From assembly GCA_945952315.1 (NCBI GenBank), contig CAMFIE010000003.1, forward strand, positions 1-64,000: a stretch of 64,000 bases of DNA, given 5' to 3'. This DNA is from an uncultured Rhizobium sp. Its GTDB lineage: Bacteria > Pseudomonadota > Alphaproteobacteria > Rhizobiales > Rhizobiaceae. Under the pieces are notes generated by a model. The model did not search any database and was not told the origin of the DNA. It worked only from the letters and a program-made list of their open reading frames with translations. Below are positions 34,448 to 45,851 of the stretch, one piece after another (within the stretch, counting starts at the first letter, position 1; the number at the start of each line of letters is the position of its first letter). Position numbers and translations under genes: made by a program.

Positions 34448-35791
34448 TCAAAGGAGCAGCCGTGCAGCGGTGCGGCCCGAGAGAAACGCGCCATGGGCCG
34501 TTCCCCAATAGTCCGGCTCAGTCGCTTCGCCCGCAAAGATCAGCCGCCCTTCCCATTCCTCCCCGGAAAGGGCTTCCCGATCTTCCCGGCGAGCACCAAC
34601 CGGATTGAACGAATAGCTGCCATGGGTGAAAGGATCCTGTGCCCAACGCGTGATCTGTGCTGCAACAGGAGCGGGAAAGGCTGCACCAAACATAGCCTTC
34701 AACGCGTCATGGGCAGAAGCAACCATATCTGCATCGGCGAGCTTTTCCATGGCGCGCGCCTGATCACCGGCATGGAAGCCGATGAGCATGGGCACCTTGG
34801 CCGCCTGCGCAAAACTCACCCATTCCGCCCATACCCCGTCTTCCGGCCCGACCCATTCGATCCAGTCCACGTCTGTGGGCCAGGCGGGCTTTTCAAAGCG
34901 AAGAAAACACTTGTTGAGAAGGCCCATGCCGAGCACGTCGATGGCAGCCTGCCGGTCCTTCGCAAGCGGCGCACCAAACCGGATATCGCCCTTTTTCAGA
35001 GCCCCGAGCGGCACCGTGAGCACCACGTGATCCGCTTCAAGCACAGAGCCGTCGCGAAGGGTCAGCGAGATGCCTTTCTTTTCCGGCCTGATTTCTGAAA
35101 CAACAGCCCCGGTACGGATTTTCAGTCCTCTGGCAAGAAAGGCGATGAGCTGGTCATAGCCGCCTGCAGGCAGCGCATCCTCGCCGTCGAACTCCTCGCT
35201 TGCATCAAAGGCAAGGGCCGATTCCTCCGACCAGTCGCCGCCATATTCGGTTTCAACCTTGCCATTCACCACATGCCGAAGGAGCCGCCTTTCCTTCGCA
35301 TTCGCATTGCGCCAACCCTTGGTGCCGGTGATCGCCGCCTTGAGGGACTTGTCCTTGCCCTCGTCTTCCACCGCCTTGCGCGCCGCTTGCATCAGCCGGT
35401 CGGCCCTGTCATAGGCCGCGGTCAGATCCACCTCCTCGCCTCTTTCATCGAGCGCGATCGCGCTTTCATAGCGGGTGACGAGCCGCTTCACGCCCGCCTG
35501 ATCGGCAAGCTCCGTGAGCGGGTTACCCTCGACGCCATGGATCCAGCTTGCCCCGAGATCGGCCGGAAGATCCGGCCAGAGATGCGATGTGAAGATACGC
35601 CCGCCGATCCGGTCGCGTGCCTCAAGCACCTGAACATCAGCCCCCTGATCGGCAAGCGCGCGGGCAGCTGAAAGACCTGCAAAACCCGATCCGACCACGA
35701 TCACCGATTTCTTCGACGCGGCCCGCAAGGGCGTGGATGCCGCCAGCAGAAGACCGGTGGATGCGATCAGGTTTCGACGGGAAATCTTCAT
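34448..35791 (-). CDS. Tat-exported flavin amine oxidase
   Basis: 447 residues from ATG 35791 (AAGGAGTCATC upstream). A twin-arginine signal (KISRRNLIASTGLLLAAST) is followed by the FAD-binding VIVVGSGFAGLSAARAL and the GG-doublet RDRIGGRIFTS. The C-terminal GRLIFAGEATEPDYWGTAHG holds the FAD-binding end of the monoamine/polyamine oxidase family. It should act in the periplasm on an amine, giving aldehyde, ammonia and H2O2. Convergent with the LysR-type gene, so a link to that operon is uncertain. Confidence 0.85.
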   Translation of the reverse strand: MKISRRNLIASTGLLLAASTPLRAASKKSVIVVGSGFAGLSAARALADQGADVQVLEARDRIGGRIFTSHLWPDLPADLGASWIHGVEGNPLTELADQAGVKRLVTRYESAIALDERGEEVDLTAAYDRADRLMQAARKAVEDEGKDKSLKAAITGTKGWRNANAKERRLLRHVVNGKVETEYGGDWSEESALAFDASEEFDGEDALPAGGYDQLIAFLARGLKIRTGAVVSEIRPEKKGISLTLRDGSVLEADHVVLTVPLGALKKGDIRFGAPLAKDRQAAIDVLGMGLLNKCFLRFEKPAWPTDVDWIEWVGPEDGVWAEWVSFAQAAKVPMLIGFHAGDQARAMEKLADADMVASAHDALKAMFGAAFPAPVAAQITRWAQDPFTHGSYSFNPVGARREDREALSGEEWEGRLIFAGEATEPDYWGTAHGAFLSGRTAARLLL

Positions 35792-35960
35792 GATGACTCC
35801 TTGCGTGAGGATGATCGATTCTAGCAAAAGTTGTCGGGAACCCTATATCCGCCGGCCAGAAAACCGCAATCGTCCACCCATGAAAAGTGCCAATCCGATA
35901 CGCAAACCCGGCGTCTGGCAGAGAAAATTTATGGTGAGTGAGAAAAACGAACGGCCTTGA

Positions 35961-35988
35961 TTGCAATTTACCCCGCATGCTGTACAAT
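35961..35988 (+). promoter_or_regulatory. Promoter of the cold-shock gene
   Basis: TTGCAA (35961-35966), 16 bases, TACAAT (35983-35988). This predicts a 5' leader of about 125 bases before the cold-shock start, the length usual for cspA mRNAs with a temperature-sensing structure. Confidence 0.55.
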
Positions 35989-36117
35989 AGCGCCCAGACT
36001 ATTGCTTGTGATATCGAGCCAAAGCGTTCCGCTTCCGTCAGATTTCCTCTCAAATAATCGACCTAATCCCGCAGGGTATCGCGGGAACCACAACGATTGC
36101 TTAGAAAGGAAATCGTT

Positions 36118-36327
36118 ATGAATACTGGTACTGTCAAGTGGTTCAACGCCACCAAGGGTTATGGCTTCATTCAGCCGGACAACGGCGGCGCGGACATTTT
36201 CGTGCACATCTCTGCTGTTGAGCGCGCTGGCCTGCGTGCACTGAACGATGGCCAGAAGGTCACCTATGACATCGTACAGGACCGCCGTTCCGGCAAGAGC
36301 TCCGCAGACAACCTGCGCGCTGCCTAA
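36118..36327 (+). CDS. cspA: Cold-shock protein, CspA family
   Basis: 69 residues from ATG 36118 (AGAAAGGA upstream). One cold-shock OB-fold with RNP1 KGYGFIQP and RNP2 DIFVHIS. RNA chaperone that melts structured mRNA. The family is certain; which paralogue cannot be told. A terminator follows at 36387. Confidence 0.95.
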   Translation: MNTGTVKWFNATKGYGFIQPDNGGADIFVHISAVERAGLRALNDGQKVTYDIVQDRRSGKSSADNLRAA

Positions 36328-36386
36328 GGTTCTGTTTTCTCACCGCTGACCCCGGATGTACGGGCGGCTGATGAGATTGCGAGGAA

Positions 36387-36410
36387 GGTCGGGTCTTGCC
36401 CGGCCTTTTT
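36387..36410 (+). terminator. Terminator after the cold-shock gene
   Basis: GGTCGGG, loop TCTTG, CCCGGCC, then five T residues, 60 bases after the stop. Confidence 0.8.
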
Positions 36411-36444
36411 GCATTTTTAGGCCCATCGAAACGCACCGGGCCGA

Positions 36445-37353
36445 TCAGCTGCGCGGCGAGAGCTGGTGCTCGAAGCCGGTCCGGTAGCGCGCGGGCGAGG
36501 TTCCGAAGCGTGCCTCGAACGCTTCATAGAAGCGCGACATCGAGCCGAACCCGCTTTCATAGGCCACGGAAGCAATCGGCATATCGGTCGAAATCAGCAG
36601 TGACTGTGCCGTATCCAGCCGGTGGCGGGTGATCGACTGGTTGATGGACAGCCCGACCATCTTCTTGAAGATCGTCATGGCGTAATTCGGATGCAGGCCC
36701 GCCGCCTCTCCCACATCATCCACCGAGATCGGGCCAAGCGCGTGCTCGGCAATATAGCGCAGCATGATTTCGACCTTCGGCAACCGGTCAGCATCGTGAT
36801 GACGGGAGGCGGCAAGGGCCGAGCCTTCCTCACGCAGATCCCGCCAGCCGGAGCGACCGATACGGCGGATGCGGGCCACCAGCTCGTCGCGCACGATCTG
36901 TTCAAGCTCCGGATCACCGCTCAGCAATTCGTCACGCCAGCGCAGAAACACATCGCTGTCGAAGGGCCGCACGTCCAGCGCCTCGATCAGCCCGCCGCGA
37001 AACACCGCGTCGCGGAAATCCGACATGCCGTTCAGATGGACCAGCACCGACATCGGCACATAGAGGCAGACGAAGCGGGCGGGGCCGGAAACCTCCACCA
37101 CCTGATGCGGCACCATGCCCCAGAACAGGCAAAGCTGGCCCTCGGCGACCTTGAGCAAGCGGCCATCGAGCCAGTAGGTCACCTCGCCGCCGAGCAGGAA
37201 ATTGATTTCCACCTGGCTGTGCATGTGCGGCCCGCTCATGCGCCGCACGTCGAGCCTTTCCCCTGCGCAGAACCGATGGTCGCCGAACACCACCAGCGGA
37301 TGGCGTGTCGGCCCGTCATGGACCGGGACGGATTCGTCTTCAGCGATTTTCAT
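36445..37353 (-). CDS. AraC-family regulator of the galactoside operon
   Basis: 302 residues from ATG 37353 (GGGAGGACTGCTG upstream). N-terminal cupin sensor (MSGPHMHSQVEINFLLGGEV). C-terminal double HTH with ISVDDVGEAAGLHPNYAMTI and PIASVAYESGFGSMSRFYEA. MelR-like layout. Divergent from a binding-protein/permease/alpha- and beta-galactosidase operon, which it probably activates when a galactoside is bound. Confidence 0.85.
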   Translation of the reverse strand: MKIAEDESVPVHDGPTRHPLVVFGDHRFCAGERLDVRRMSGPHMHSQVEINFLLGGEVTYWLDGRLLKVAEGQLCLFWGMVPHQVVEVSGPARFVCLYVPMSVLVHLNGMSDFRDAVFRGGLIEALDVRPFDSDVFLRWRDELLSGDPELEQIVRDELVARIRRIGRSGWRDLREEGSALAASRHHDADRLPKVEIMLRYIAEHALGPISVDDVGEAAGLHPNYAMTIFKKMVGLSINQSITRHRLDTAQSLLISTDMPIASVAYESGFGSMSRFYEAFEARFGTSPARYRTGFEHQLSPRS

Positions 37354-37512
37354 CAGCAGTCCTCCCGGCAAAATCTTAGGATACCGGAATTGAATTTGGC
37401 AAGGGCGGTAGAATTCGCGAGGCCTGGCGCGTCATGATCCCCCCATCGCGCCTTGGGAGAGTTGCGCGGGCTGCGGGGGGCGCCTCCGCACACATGGGTC
37501 AGGGAGGATAAC

Positions 37513-38745
37513 ATGACCATTCTGAAGACTTTTGGTGCATTCGCACTCGGTTCGGCCCTGATGGGCTCGGCAGCACTGGCAGGCGAAATCGTGCTGAACT
37601 CGGACCAGTCCGATCCGGCACCGAAGAAAGCAATGGAAGAGCTGATCGCCGATTTCCAGGCCAAGAACCCCGGCATTACCGTCAAGTGGAACAATTTCGA
37701 CCACGAAGGGTACAAGTCCGCGATCCGCAACTTTCTGACGGCCGATGCGCCGGATGTAGCGGCCTGGTATGCGGGCAACCGCATGGAGCCCTTCGTCAAG
37801 GCAGGCCTTTTTGAAGACGTCAGCGACGTCTGGGCCGCAAACGGCCTTGATGACCAGCTGAAATCAGCCGCAGCCTCGATGACCATCGACGGCAAGAAGT
37901 GGGGCGTTCCCTACACCTATTACCAGTGGGGCATCTACTACCGCGCCGACATCTTCAAGGAACAGGGCATCGAGCCGCCGAAGACCTGGGACGAGCTGCT
38001 TGCCGCCTGCGCCAAGCTCAAGGCTGCCGGCATCACGCCCTTTGCCATCGGTACCAAGGCCCTGTGGCCGACCGGCGGCTGGTTCGACTATCTCGACCTG
38101 CGCGTCAACGGCTACGAATTCCACATGGATCTGACCTCCGGCAAGGTGCCTTACACCGATCCGAAGGTGAAGGCCGTGTTCGACAAGTGGGCAGAACTCG
38201 TGAAGCCCGGCTACTTCCTTGAAAACCATGCCGCGCTTGACTGGCAGGATGCCATTCCGCAGATGGTGCAGGGCAAGGCCGCCATGTATCTGATGGGCAA
38301 CTTCGCCGTCGCCACCATGAAGGACGGCGGGCTGAAGGAAGACCAGATCGGCTTCCTGCAGTTCCCGGAAATCACCGCCGGCATTCCGATGTCGGAAGAA
38401 GCCCCGACCGACACGTTCCATATTCCGTCCGGTGCGAAGAACAAGGAAGATGCCAAGAAGTTCCTGGCCTACCTTGCGTCTCCGGAGGCTCAGGCCAAGA
38501 TGAACGCAACGCTCGGCCAGCTGCCGGTCAACAACAAGGCCGCCAAGCCGACCGACAAGTTCCTCGATGCAGGCTTCACCATGCTCTCCAACGCCCATGC
38601 ACTCGCGCAGTTCTATGACCGCGATGCACCGGCAGACATGGCAAAGGCCGGCATGGAAGGTTTCCAGGAATTCATGGTCAAGCCGGACAAGGTTGATGAC
38701 ATTCTCGCCAAGCTCGAGAAGGTGCGTGCCCGCGTCTACAAGTGA
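37513..38745 (+). CDS. CUT1 ABC sugar-binding protein
   Basis: 410 residues from ATG 37513 (GGGAGGATAAC upstream). Signal peptide ending ALA-GEI. Family 1 extracellular binding-protein fold: LIADFQAKNPGITVKW, FLTADAPDVAAWYAGNRM, YYQWGIYYRADIFKEQGI. It captures an oligosaccharide in the periplasm. The operon (GH36 and GH42) suggests a galactose-containing ligand. A hairpin terminator follows, separating this high-demand gene from the permeases. Confidence 0.92.
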   Translation: MTILKTFGAFALGSALMGSAALAGEIVLNSDQSDPAPKKAMEELIADFQAKNPGITVKWNNFDHEGYKSAIRNFLTADAPDVAAWYAGNRMEPFVKAGLFEDVSDVWAANGLDDQLKSAAASMTIDGKKWGVPYTYYQWGIYYRADIFKEQGIEPPKTWDELLAACAKLKAAGITPFAIGTKALWPTGGWFDYLDLRVNGYEFHMDLTSGKVPYTDPKVKAVFDKWAELVKPGYFLENHAALDWQDAIPQMVQGKAAMYLMGNFAVATMKDGGLKEDQIGFLQFPEITAGIPMSEEAPTDTFHIPSGAKNKEDAKKFLAYLASPEAQAKMNATLGQLPVNNKAAKPTDKFLDAGFTMLSNAHALAQFYDRDAPADMAKAGMEGFQEFMVKPDKVDDILAKLEKVRARVYK

Positions 38746-38765
38746 TATCCTCCTCGGGTAGACGC

Positions 38766-38802
38766 GCTGCCGGATGATCTCTCTCATCCGGCAGCACTTT
38801 TT
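38766..38802 (+). terminator. Intra-operon terminator/attenuator
   Basis: GCTGCCGGATGA, loop TCTCTC, TCATCCGGCAGC, AC, five T residues: a perfect 12-bp stem between the binding-protein gene and the first permease. It probably lowers downstream expression relative to the binding protein. Confidence 0.8.
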
Positions 38803-38825
38803 CTCTCGCATCGAGGATCGGGAAA

Positions 38826-39734
38826 ATGGCGAACCGAAGCCCTGCATCGTCGACTTTCTGGAAGCGCAACCAGCGCCGCCTGTCACCGCTGTTCTTTCTT
38901 GCGCCCGGCGCGCTCATGTTTCTCGTCTATGTGATCCTGCCGGTCTTTCAGTCGATCTGGATCAGCTTTTATGACTGGGACGGGCTGGGGCCAAAAACCT
39001 TTATCGGCCTTTCCAACTATACCGAACTGTTCGGCGACGAGGCCTTCTATACATCGCTGACCAACAATATCCTCTGGCTGGTGCTCTATCTTTTGGCCGT
39101 ACCTGCCGGTCTTGCGGTGGCGCTGTTCCTTAACCAGACGGTCGCCGGCATCCGCATCTACAAGTCCCTCTTCTTCTTTCCCTTCGTGATCAGCCAGGTG
39201 GTCGTCGGCCTTATCTTCACCTGGTTCTATGCGCCCGACTTCGGACTGTTTTCGGCGCTCATCAAATCACTGACAGGAACGGAAATCGCGATCCTCGCAG
39301 ACGAGCGCTTCGTGACCTACGGCATCATCGTTGCCGGTCTCTGGCCACAGATCGCCTATTGCATGATCCTGTATCTGACCGGTCTCAACAACATCAATCC
39401 GGAGCAGGTGGAGGCGGGCCGGATGGATGGCGCGCGCGGCTTCCGGCTGTTCTGGAACATCATCCTGCCGCAACTGCGTCCCGCAACCTTTATCGCAGTC
39501 GTGGTCACAGTCATTGGCGCGCTTCGCTCCTTCGACCTCGTTTCGGTGATGACGGCTGGCGGGCCCTATGGCTCGAGCCGTGTGCTTTCCTTCTACATGT
39601 ATGAACAGGCGCTCTCCGAATACGGATACCGCATGGGCTATGGCGCGGCGATTGCCGTCATCCTCTTCCTCATCATGATGGTGTTCATCACCCTCTTCCT
39701 GGTGCGGATGCTGGCGCAGGAAAGGAATGCCTGA
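38826..39734 (+). CDS. ABC sugar permease (MalF type)
   Basis: 302 residues, six predicted membrane helices. The cytoplasmic EAA loop reads EAGRMDGARGFRLFWNIILP. It is the inner-membrane half-channel of the galactoside importer. Its stop overlaps the next start (TGATG). Confidence 0.9.
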   Translation: MANRSPASSTFWKRNQRRLSPLFFLAPGALMFLVYVILPVFQSIWISFYDWDGLGPKTFIGLSNYTELFGDEAFYTSLTNNILWLVLYLLAVPAGLAVALFLNQTVAGIRIYKSLFFFPFVISQVVVGLIFTWFYAPDFGLFSALIKSLTGTEIAILADERFVTYGIIVAGLWPQIAYCMILYLTGLNNINPEQVEAGRMDGARGFRLFWNIILPQLRPATFIAVVVTVIGALRSFDLVSVMTAGGPYGSSRVLSFYMYEQALSEYGYRMGYGAAIAVILFLIMMVFITLFLVRMLAQERNA

Positions 39735-40585
39735 TGTTTCCGACCCCGGTTGAAAAGGCTGCCCGCTGGGTTTCCCCGGTCTACCAGATGCTGCTGCCCG
39801 TGGCGCTTGTGATCTGGCTTCTGCCGCTGATCGGCGTTGCCATCACGTCGGTGCGCCCATCCGGCGATCTTGCGGCAGGCAATTATTTCGGTATGCCCTC
39901 AAGTTTCGCAGGTGTGGAGAACTATACCGCCGTTTTCCGCGATTCGCCGATTGGCCTCTACATCCTGAATTCCTTCAAGATCACCATTCCGACGGTTATC
40001 GGCGCGGTTGGCCTTTCCTGCCTTGCGGGCTATGCGCTTGCCGTTTACCGGTTCCGCGGCAATCTCGCCCTGTTCTTCATCTTCGTCGCCGGAAATTTCA
40101 TTCCCTTCCAGATCCTGATGGTGCCGGTGCGGGACCTCACCCTCAAGCTCGGGCTCTATGATACGGTGACCGGCCTCGTGCTGTTTCATGTCGCCTTCCA
40201 GACCGGTTTCTGCACGCTGTTCATGCGCAATTTCATCAAGGGCCTGCCCTTTGCGCTGATCGAGAGCGCGCGGGTGGAGGGCGTGTCCGAATGGCGGATC
40301 TTCCGGCATATCGTGCTGCCGCTGATGCGCCCGGCGATTGCAGCCCTTTCGGTGCTGATCTTCACCTTCGTCTGGAATGACTATTTCTGGGCAACGGTTC
40401 TGGTTCAGGGGCAGGCCGCCATGCCGGTGACGGCGGGGCTGAACTCCCTGAACGGCCAATGGGTGGCTGCCTGGCATCTGGTTTCCGCCGGATCGATTGT
40501 CGCCGCGCTTCCGCCGGTGACGATGTTCTTCCTGATGCAGAAGCATTTCATTGCCGGGCTGACTTTGGGAGCAACCAAGGGATGA
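39734..40585 (+). CDS. ABC sugar permease (MalG type)
   Basis: 283 residues, six helices, EAA loop ESARVEGVSEWRIFRHIVLP. Second permease subunit of the importer. Overlaps the previous gene by 1 base and the next by 4. Confidence 0.9.
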   Translation: MFPTPVEKAARWVSPVYQMLLPVALVIWLLPLIGVAITSVRPSGDLAAGNYFGMPSSFAGVENYTAVFRDSPIGLYILNSFKITIPTVIGAVGLSCLAGYALAVYRFRGNLALFFIFVAGNFIPFQILMVPVRDLTLKLGLYDTVTGLVLFHVAFQTGFCTLFMRNFIKGLPFALIESARVEGVSEWRIFRHIVLPLMRPAIAALSVLIFTFVWNDYFWATVLVQGQAAMPVTAGLNSLNGQWVAAWHLVSAGSIVAALPPVTMFFLMQKHFIAGLTLGATKG

Positions 40586-42678
40586 CGCAGACGGTCCTTG
40601 TCCGGGCGGGAAATCTCGGCCTGCTTCTGGGGCTCCCGGATGCGGGAATGCCGGAAATCATCGCCTTCGGCCCCGGTGTGGATGAAAAGGCAGGCGCCTT
40701 CTGGCCGGTCGTCGAACGGTCTTCGCGGATCAATGGCATGGATGAAGCCGTGCCGTCTGCCGTGTTGTTGCCCACCGGCGGTCTGGGCCGCTTCGGCTGG
40801 CCTGCTCTTTCCGGGCATCGTGGCGGGCGCGACTTCATTCTGCATTTCACCGGCTGGAATACCCATACGACCCATGGCGAGACGGTGCTCCTGGCACAGG
40901 ATACCATTGCCGAGGTCGATCTTCGCATCACCCTTCGCGGCAGCGAGAGCGGCGTTCTGTCGATGTCAACGGCACTGACAAACCGGGGAAAGACCCCCTA
41001 TCAGCTGGACCGGATGATGGCCGGAAGCTTTCTGGTGCCTGCGGGCGAGGCGCAGCTTACCCATTTCACCGGCATGTGGGGCCGTGAGTTCCAGCTGCGG
41101 GAAACCACGCTGGGCGCTGGCCTCTGGATGCAAGAAAGCAGACGCGGGCGCACCTCCCATGACCGCTTTCCCTATTTGTTTGTAAAGGCGTCCGGAGCGC
41201 AGACGGGCTTCCATCTCGGCTGGAGTGGCAACCATCTGATTGCCATCGACACGCTGGATGATGGCCGCAGGCTGGTGCATCTCGGCGAACTGTTCGAGCC
41301 GGGCGAGATGATCCTCGAGAGCGGGGAAACCTATGAAAGTCCCGTGGCCCATGCAGGTCCGGACAGTGACGCCTTCCACGCCTTCCTGCGGACGGATGTT
41401 CTGGATTGGCCGGGCGGAAAGATGCGCCCGCGCCCGGTGACGCTCAACACCTGGGAAGGCAATTATTTCGATCATCGCCCCTCGGCGCTGATGGCACAGG
41501 CCGATGCGGCGAAAGCGCTTGGCATCGAACGGTTCGTGCTGGATGACGGCTGGTTCGGGCGTCGCGACGACGATACGACCAGTCTTGGTGACTGGTTAAT
41601 CGACCGGCGCAAATATCCGGACGGGCTGAAGCCGCTTGTGGATCACGTGACCGGGCTCGGCATGGAATTCGGCATCTGGTTCGAGCCGGAAATGATCAAT
41701 CCGGTCTCCGATCTTTATCGCGCCCATCCGGACTGGGTGCTGCAGGTCGAGGGCCGCCCGCTTCTGACATCCCGCAACCAGCTGGTGCTCGATCTCACTC
41801 GGCCGGACGTCTCCGATTATCTTTTCGCGGCGATTGCCGATGTGCTGTCCACACTTTCGGTTTCCTACATCAAGTGGGACATGAACCGGGACCTCACCCA
41901 TGCAGGCGGTATGGATGGGCGGGCGCGGATTGCCGCGCAGACGCGGGCGGTGCTCGCGCTCATGGAGCGCGTGCGCAAGGCCTTCCCCGCGGTCGAGGTG
42001 GAATCCTGCGCCTCTGGCGGCGGGCGCATCGATTTCGGCGTGCTGCGCCACACCCACCGGGTCTGGACCTCCGATTGCACCGATGCCTTCGAGCGGCTGG
42101 AAATCCAGCGCGGCGCTTCGCTCTTCCTGCCGCCTGAAATTCTGGGCGCCCATATCGCCGCCTCGCCAAACCACCAGACCCATCGCCGCCTGACACTTTC
42201 CTTCCGCGCACTGGTGGCACTGGCCTATCATCTGGGCGTGGAACTCAACCCGCTTGAACTTTCCGATGAAGAACGCGCCGAACTTGGTGGCTGGATTGCG
42301 TTGCACAAGCGGCTGCGCCCGCTTCTGCATGCGCCCGGTGCCGCCTTTCGGCTGGAACCGCTTGATGGCCGCCATGTCTGGGGCGCGGCAGATCAGGACC
42401 GCATCCTCGTCTTCGTGCTGCAGGGCAGCCAGATGGTGAGCGAGCAGCCATCGCCGCTTGTGCTTCCGGTCGATGCCGACGATGACAGGCTGTGGCACAT
42501 TACGGCCATCCATCCAGCCAACCCGGATTTCATCCGCATCTCCGAGGGGCAGAAGAAGCTTGTCTCGGGCGCGGTGCCTTTCACCCGAGCGGCACTCGCC
42601 AAGGCTGGCCTGCCGCTGCCGATGTTGCGGCCGGAAAGCGGCCTGCTGCTTGAAATCGAACCTGTAAAGCGAGGATAA
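40582..42678 (+). CDS. GH36 alpha-galactosidase
   Basis: 698 residues from ATG 40582, which overlaps the permease stop. Super-sandwich N-domain, then a TIM barrel with [31 protein letters not shown], nucleophile D433 in [22 protein letters not shown] and acid/base D498 in [11 protein letters not shown] (usual form SDNTD). It hydrolyses alpha-1,6-galactosides such as melibiose or raffinose. No signal peptide, so it acts in the cytoplasm on imported sugar. Confidence 0.92.
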   Translation: MTQTVLVRAGNLGLLLGLPDAGMPEIIAFGPGVDEKAGAFWPVVERSSRINGMDEAVPSAVLLPTGGLGRFGWPALSGHRGGRDFILHFTGWNTHTTHGETVLLAQDTIAEVDLRITLRGSESGVLSMSTALTNRGKTPYQLDRMMAGSFLVPAGEAQLTHFTGMWGREFQLRETTLGAGLWMQESRRGRTSHDRFPYLFVKASGAQTGFHLGWSGNHLIAIDTLDDGRRLVHLGELFEPGEMILESGETYESPVAHAGPDSDAFHAFLRTDVLDWPGGKMRPRPVTLNTWEGNYFDHRPSALMAQADAAKALGIERFVLDDGWFGRRDDDTTSLGDWLIDRRKYPDGLKPLVDHVTGLGMEFGIWFEPEMINPVSDLYRAHPDWVLQVEGRPLLTSRNQLVLDLTRPDVSDYLFAAIADVLSTLSVSYIKWDMNRDLTHAGGMDGRARIAAQTRAVLALMERVRKAFPAVEVESCASGGGRIDFGVLRHTHRVWTSDCTDAFERLEIQRGASLFLPPEILGAHIAASPNHQTHRRLTLSFRALVALAYHLGVELNPLELSDEERAELGGWIALHKRLRPLLHAPGAAFRLEPLDGRHVWGAADQDRILVFVLQGSQMVSEQPSPLVLPVDADDDRLWHITAIHPANPDFIRISEGQKKLVSGAVPFTRAALAKAGLPLPMLRPESGLLLEIEPVKRG

Positions 42679-42682
42679 TTCC

Positions 42683-43776
<1,094 letters not shown>

Positions 43777-43777
<1 letters not shown>

Positions 43778-45720
43778 TGCTGGGGGTTTGCTACTATCCG
43801 GAACATTGGCCGGAACGCTTCTGGAAACGCGATGCCGAGCGGATGATGGCGCTTGGCATCCGTCATGTGCGGATCGGGGAATTTGCCTGGTCACGACTGG
43901 AGCCTGCGCGCGGTCAGTTCGATTTCGGCTGGCTGGACCGGGCCATGGATATCCTGCATGCGGCCGGCCTGAAGATCGTGCTCGGCACCCCGACAGCCAC
44001 CCCGCCGAAATGGCTGATGGATGAATATCCCGAAATTGCGCCGGTGGATGATCAAGGCCGCGTGCGCGGTTTCGGTTCGCGTCGGCATTACAGCTTTTCA
44101 TCCGATGTGTGGTGGAAGGAAAGCACCCGTATCGTTGAGATCGTTGCCACGCGCTACGGCCAGCATCCGGGACTGGAGGGCTGGCAGACCGACAATGAAT
44201 ATGGCTGCCATGACACCACGCTTTCCTGGGGGCCCGAAGATCTGAAGGCCTTTCGCCGCTGGCTCCGGCTTCGCTACCAGAGCCCGGAACAGCTGAACGA
44301 AGCCTGGGGTTCGGTTTTCTGGTCGATGGAGGTGCAGAGCTTCGATGAAGTGACGCTGCCCAATCTCACCGTCACCGAACCAAACCCGGCAGCCCGGCTC
44401 GATTTCTGGCGTTTCCATTCCGACCAGATTGCCGCCTATGACCGCATGCAGTGCGACATCATCCGCGCCCGCTCGCCGGGCCGCTGGATCACCCATAATT
44501 TCATGGGCTTCGTCAATGATTTCGACCACTGGAAGGTGGCGGAAAATCTCGATCTTGCCTCATGGGACAGCTATCCGATCGGTTTTGTCGAGAAATTTCC
44601 GTTCACCGAGGAAGAGCGGACCCGCTGGGCGGAAACCTCCCATCCCGATATCGCCGCCTTTCACCACGATCTCTACCGTGGCGTCGGCAGAGGGCGGTTC
44701 TGGGTGATGGAACAGCAGCCGGGGCCGGTCAACTGGGCGCCCTGGAACCCGGTGCCGAAGCCCGGAATGGTGCGGCTCTGGACCATGGAGGCGCTGGCGC
44801 ACGGTGCCGATGTGGTGAGCTATTTCCGCTGGCGACAGGCTCCCTTTGCGCAGGAGCAGATGCATGCGGGCCTGAACCTTCCGGGTCTTGACGAACTGTC
44901 CACCGGCGGGCGGGAAGCCGAGCAGGTGGCGGGGGAGCTGGCCCGGATCGGCTCCTTGCCGGAAAGCGCAAAGGCACCGGTCGCGATCGTCTACGATTAT
45001 GAAACCTACTGGTCGCTGATGATCCAGCCGCAGGGCAAGGATTTCCGATACGAGGAACTGGCCTTCCGCTGGTACGAGGCGGTACGGCGGCTGGGTCTCG
45101 ATGTCGATTTCGTTGCCCCCGGCGCATCGCTTTCCGGCTATCGTCTGGTGCTGGTGCCCTGCCTGATGCATGTTTCGGAAGCGGCCCGCACGGCCTTTGA
45201 AAAGGCGGATGGGGTGGTGCTCTACGGACCGCGCACCGGCTCGCGCACCCGCAATTTCGCCATTCCCGAAAACCTGCCCCCGGGACCGTTGATGGACCTT
45301 GTCGGCTTGCGCGTGACGCAGGTTGCCTCGCTGCGCCCGGGCCTTGCCCATGCGATCAAAGGGGCGATCGAAGGCGAAGCCGTGCGCTGGCGCGATCACG
45401 TGGAAACGTCGAGCGAGGTGCTCGCGCACTTTGCAGATGGCGGGCCTGCAATCGTGCGGCATGAAAATCATCTCTATGCGGCGGCATGGACGGAGGGGGA
45501 CACTCTGGCTGCGTTGATCCGCCATTGCGTGGAGCAGGCAGGGATTTCCGCCACGGCGGTGCCAGATGCGGTGCGCATCCGCCGCCGAGGTCCGCTTGCC
45601 TTCGCCTTCAATTACGGCTTGGAGCCTTATGTCCTTGCCGAAGAGGGGCCATTCCTGATCGGCGAGAAAACCCTGATGCCACAATCACTTGCGGTCTGGC
45701 GCGTCGCCGCGGCCGATTGA
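43777..45720 (+). CDS. GH42 beta-galactosidase
   Basis: 647 residues, no signal peptide. GH42 start LGVCYYPEHWPERFW, acid/base E141 in QTDNEYGCHDT, nucleophile E312 in WVMEQQPGPVNWAPWN, then a trimerisation domain and a beta-sandwich. It hydrolyses beta-galactosides of plant or oligosaccharide origin. Having GH36 and GH42 in one operon suggests mixed-linkage galactosides, or that one importer serves both classes. TGATG overlap with the ATPase. Confidence 0.93.
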
Positions 45721-45851
45721 TCAAACGCAGGAAAGCCAGGCGCCTACCGATTTGCCACTTGACAAAATCCCGGCCCTCGCAGAGTTTTTTAACTCGCGGG
45801 TAAAGAAATCCAAAAACCGGGAACATCCGCGGCAAACACGGGAGGCATTCA

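Noticed and set aside
45771-45800. Imperfect inverted repeat CCCTCGCAGAGTT / AACTCGCGGG as TetR operator or terminator
   Set aside because: Several mismatches and no second copy near the TetR gene; too weak to call.
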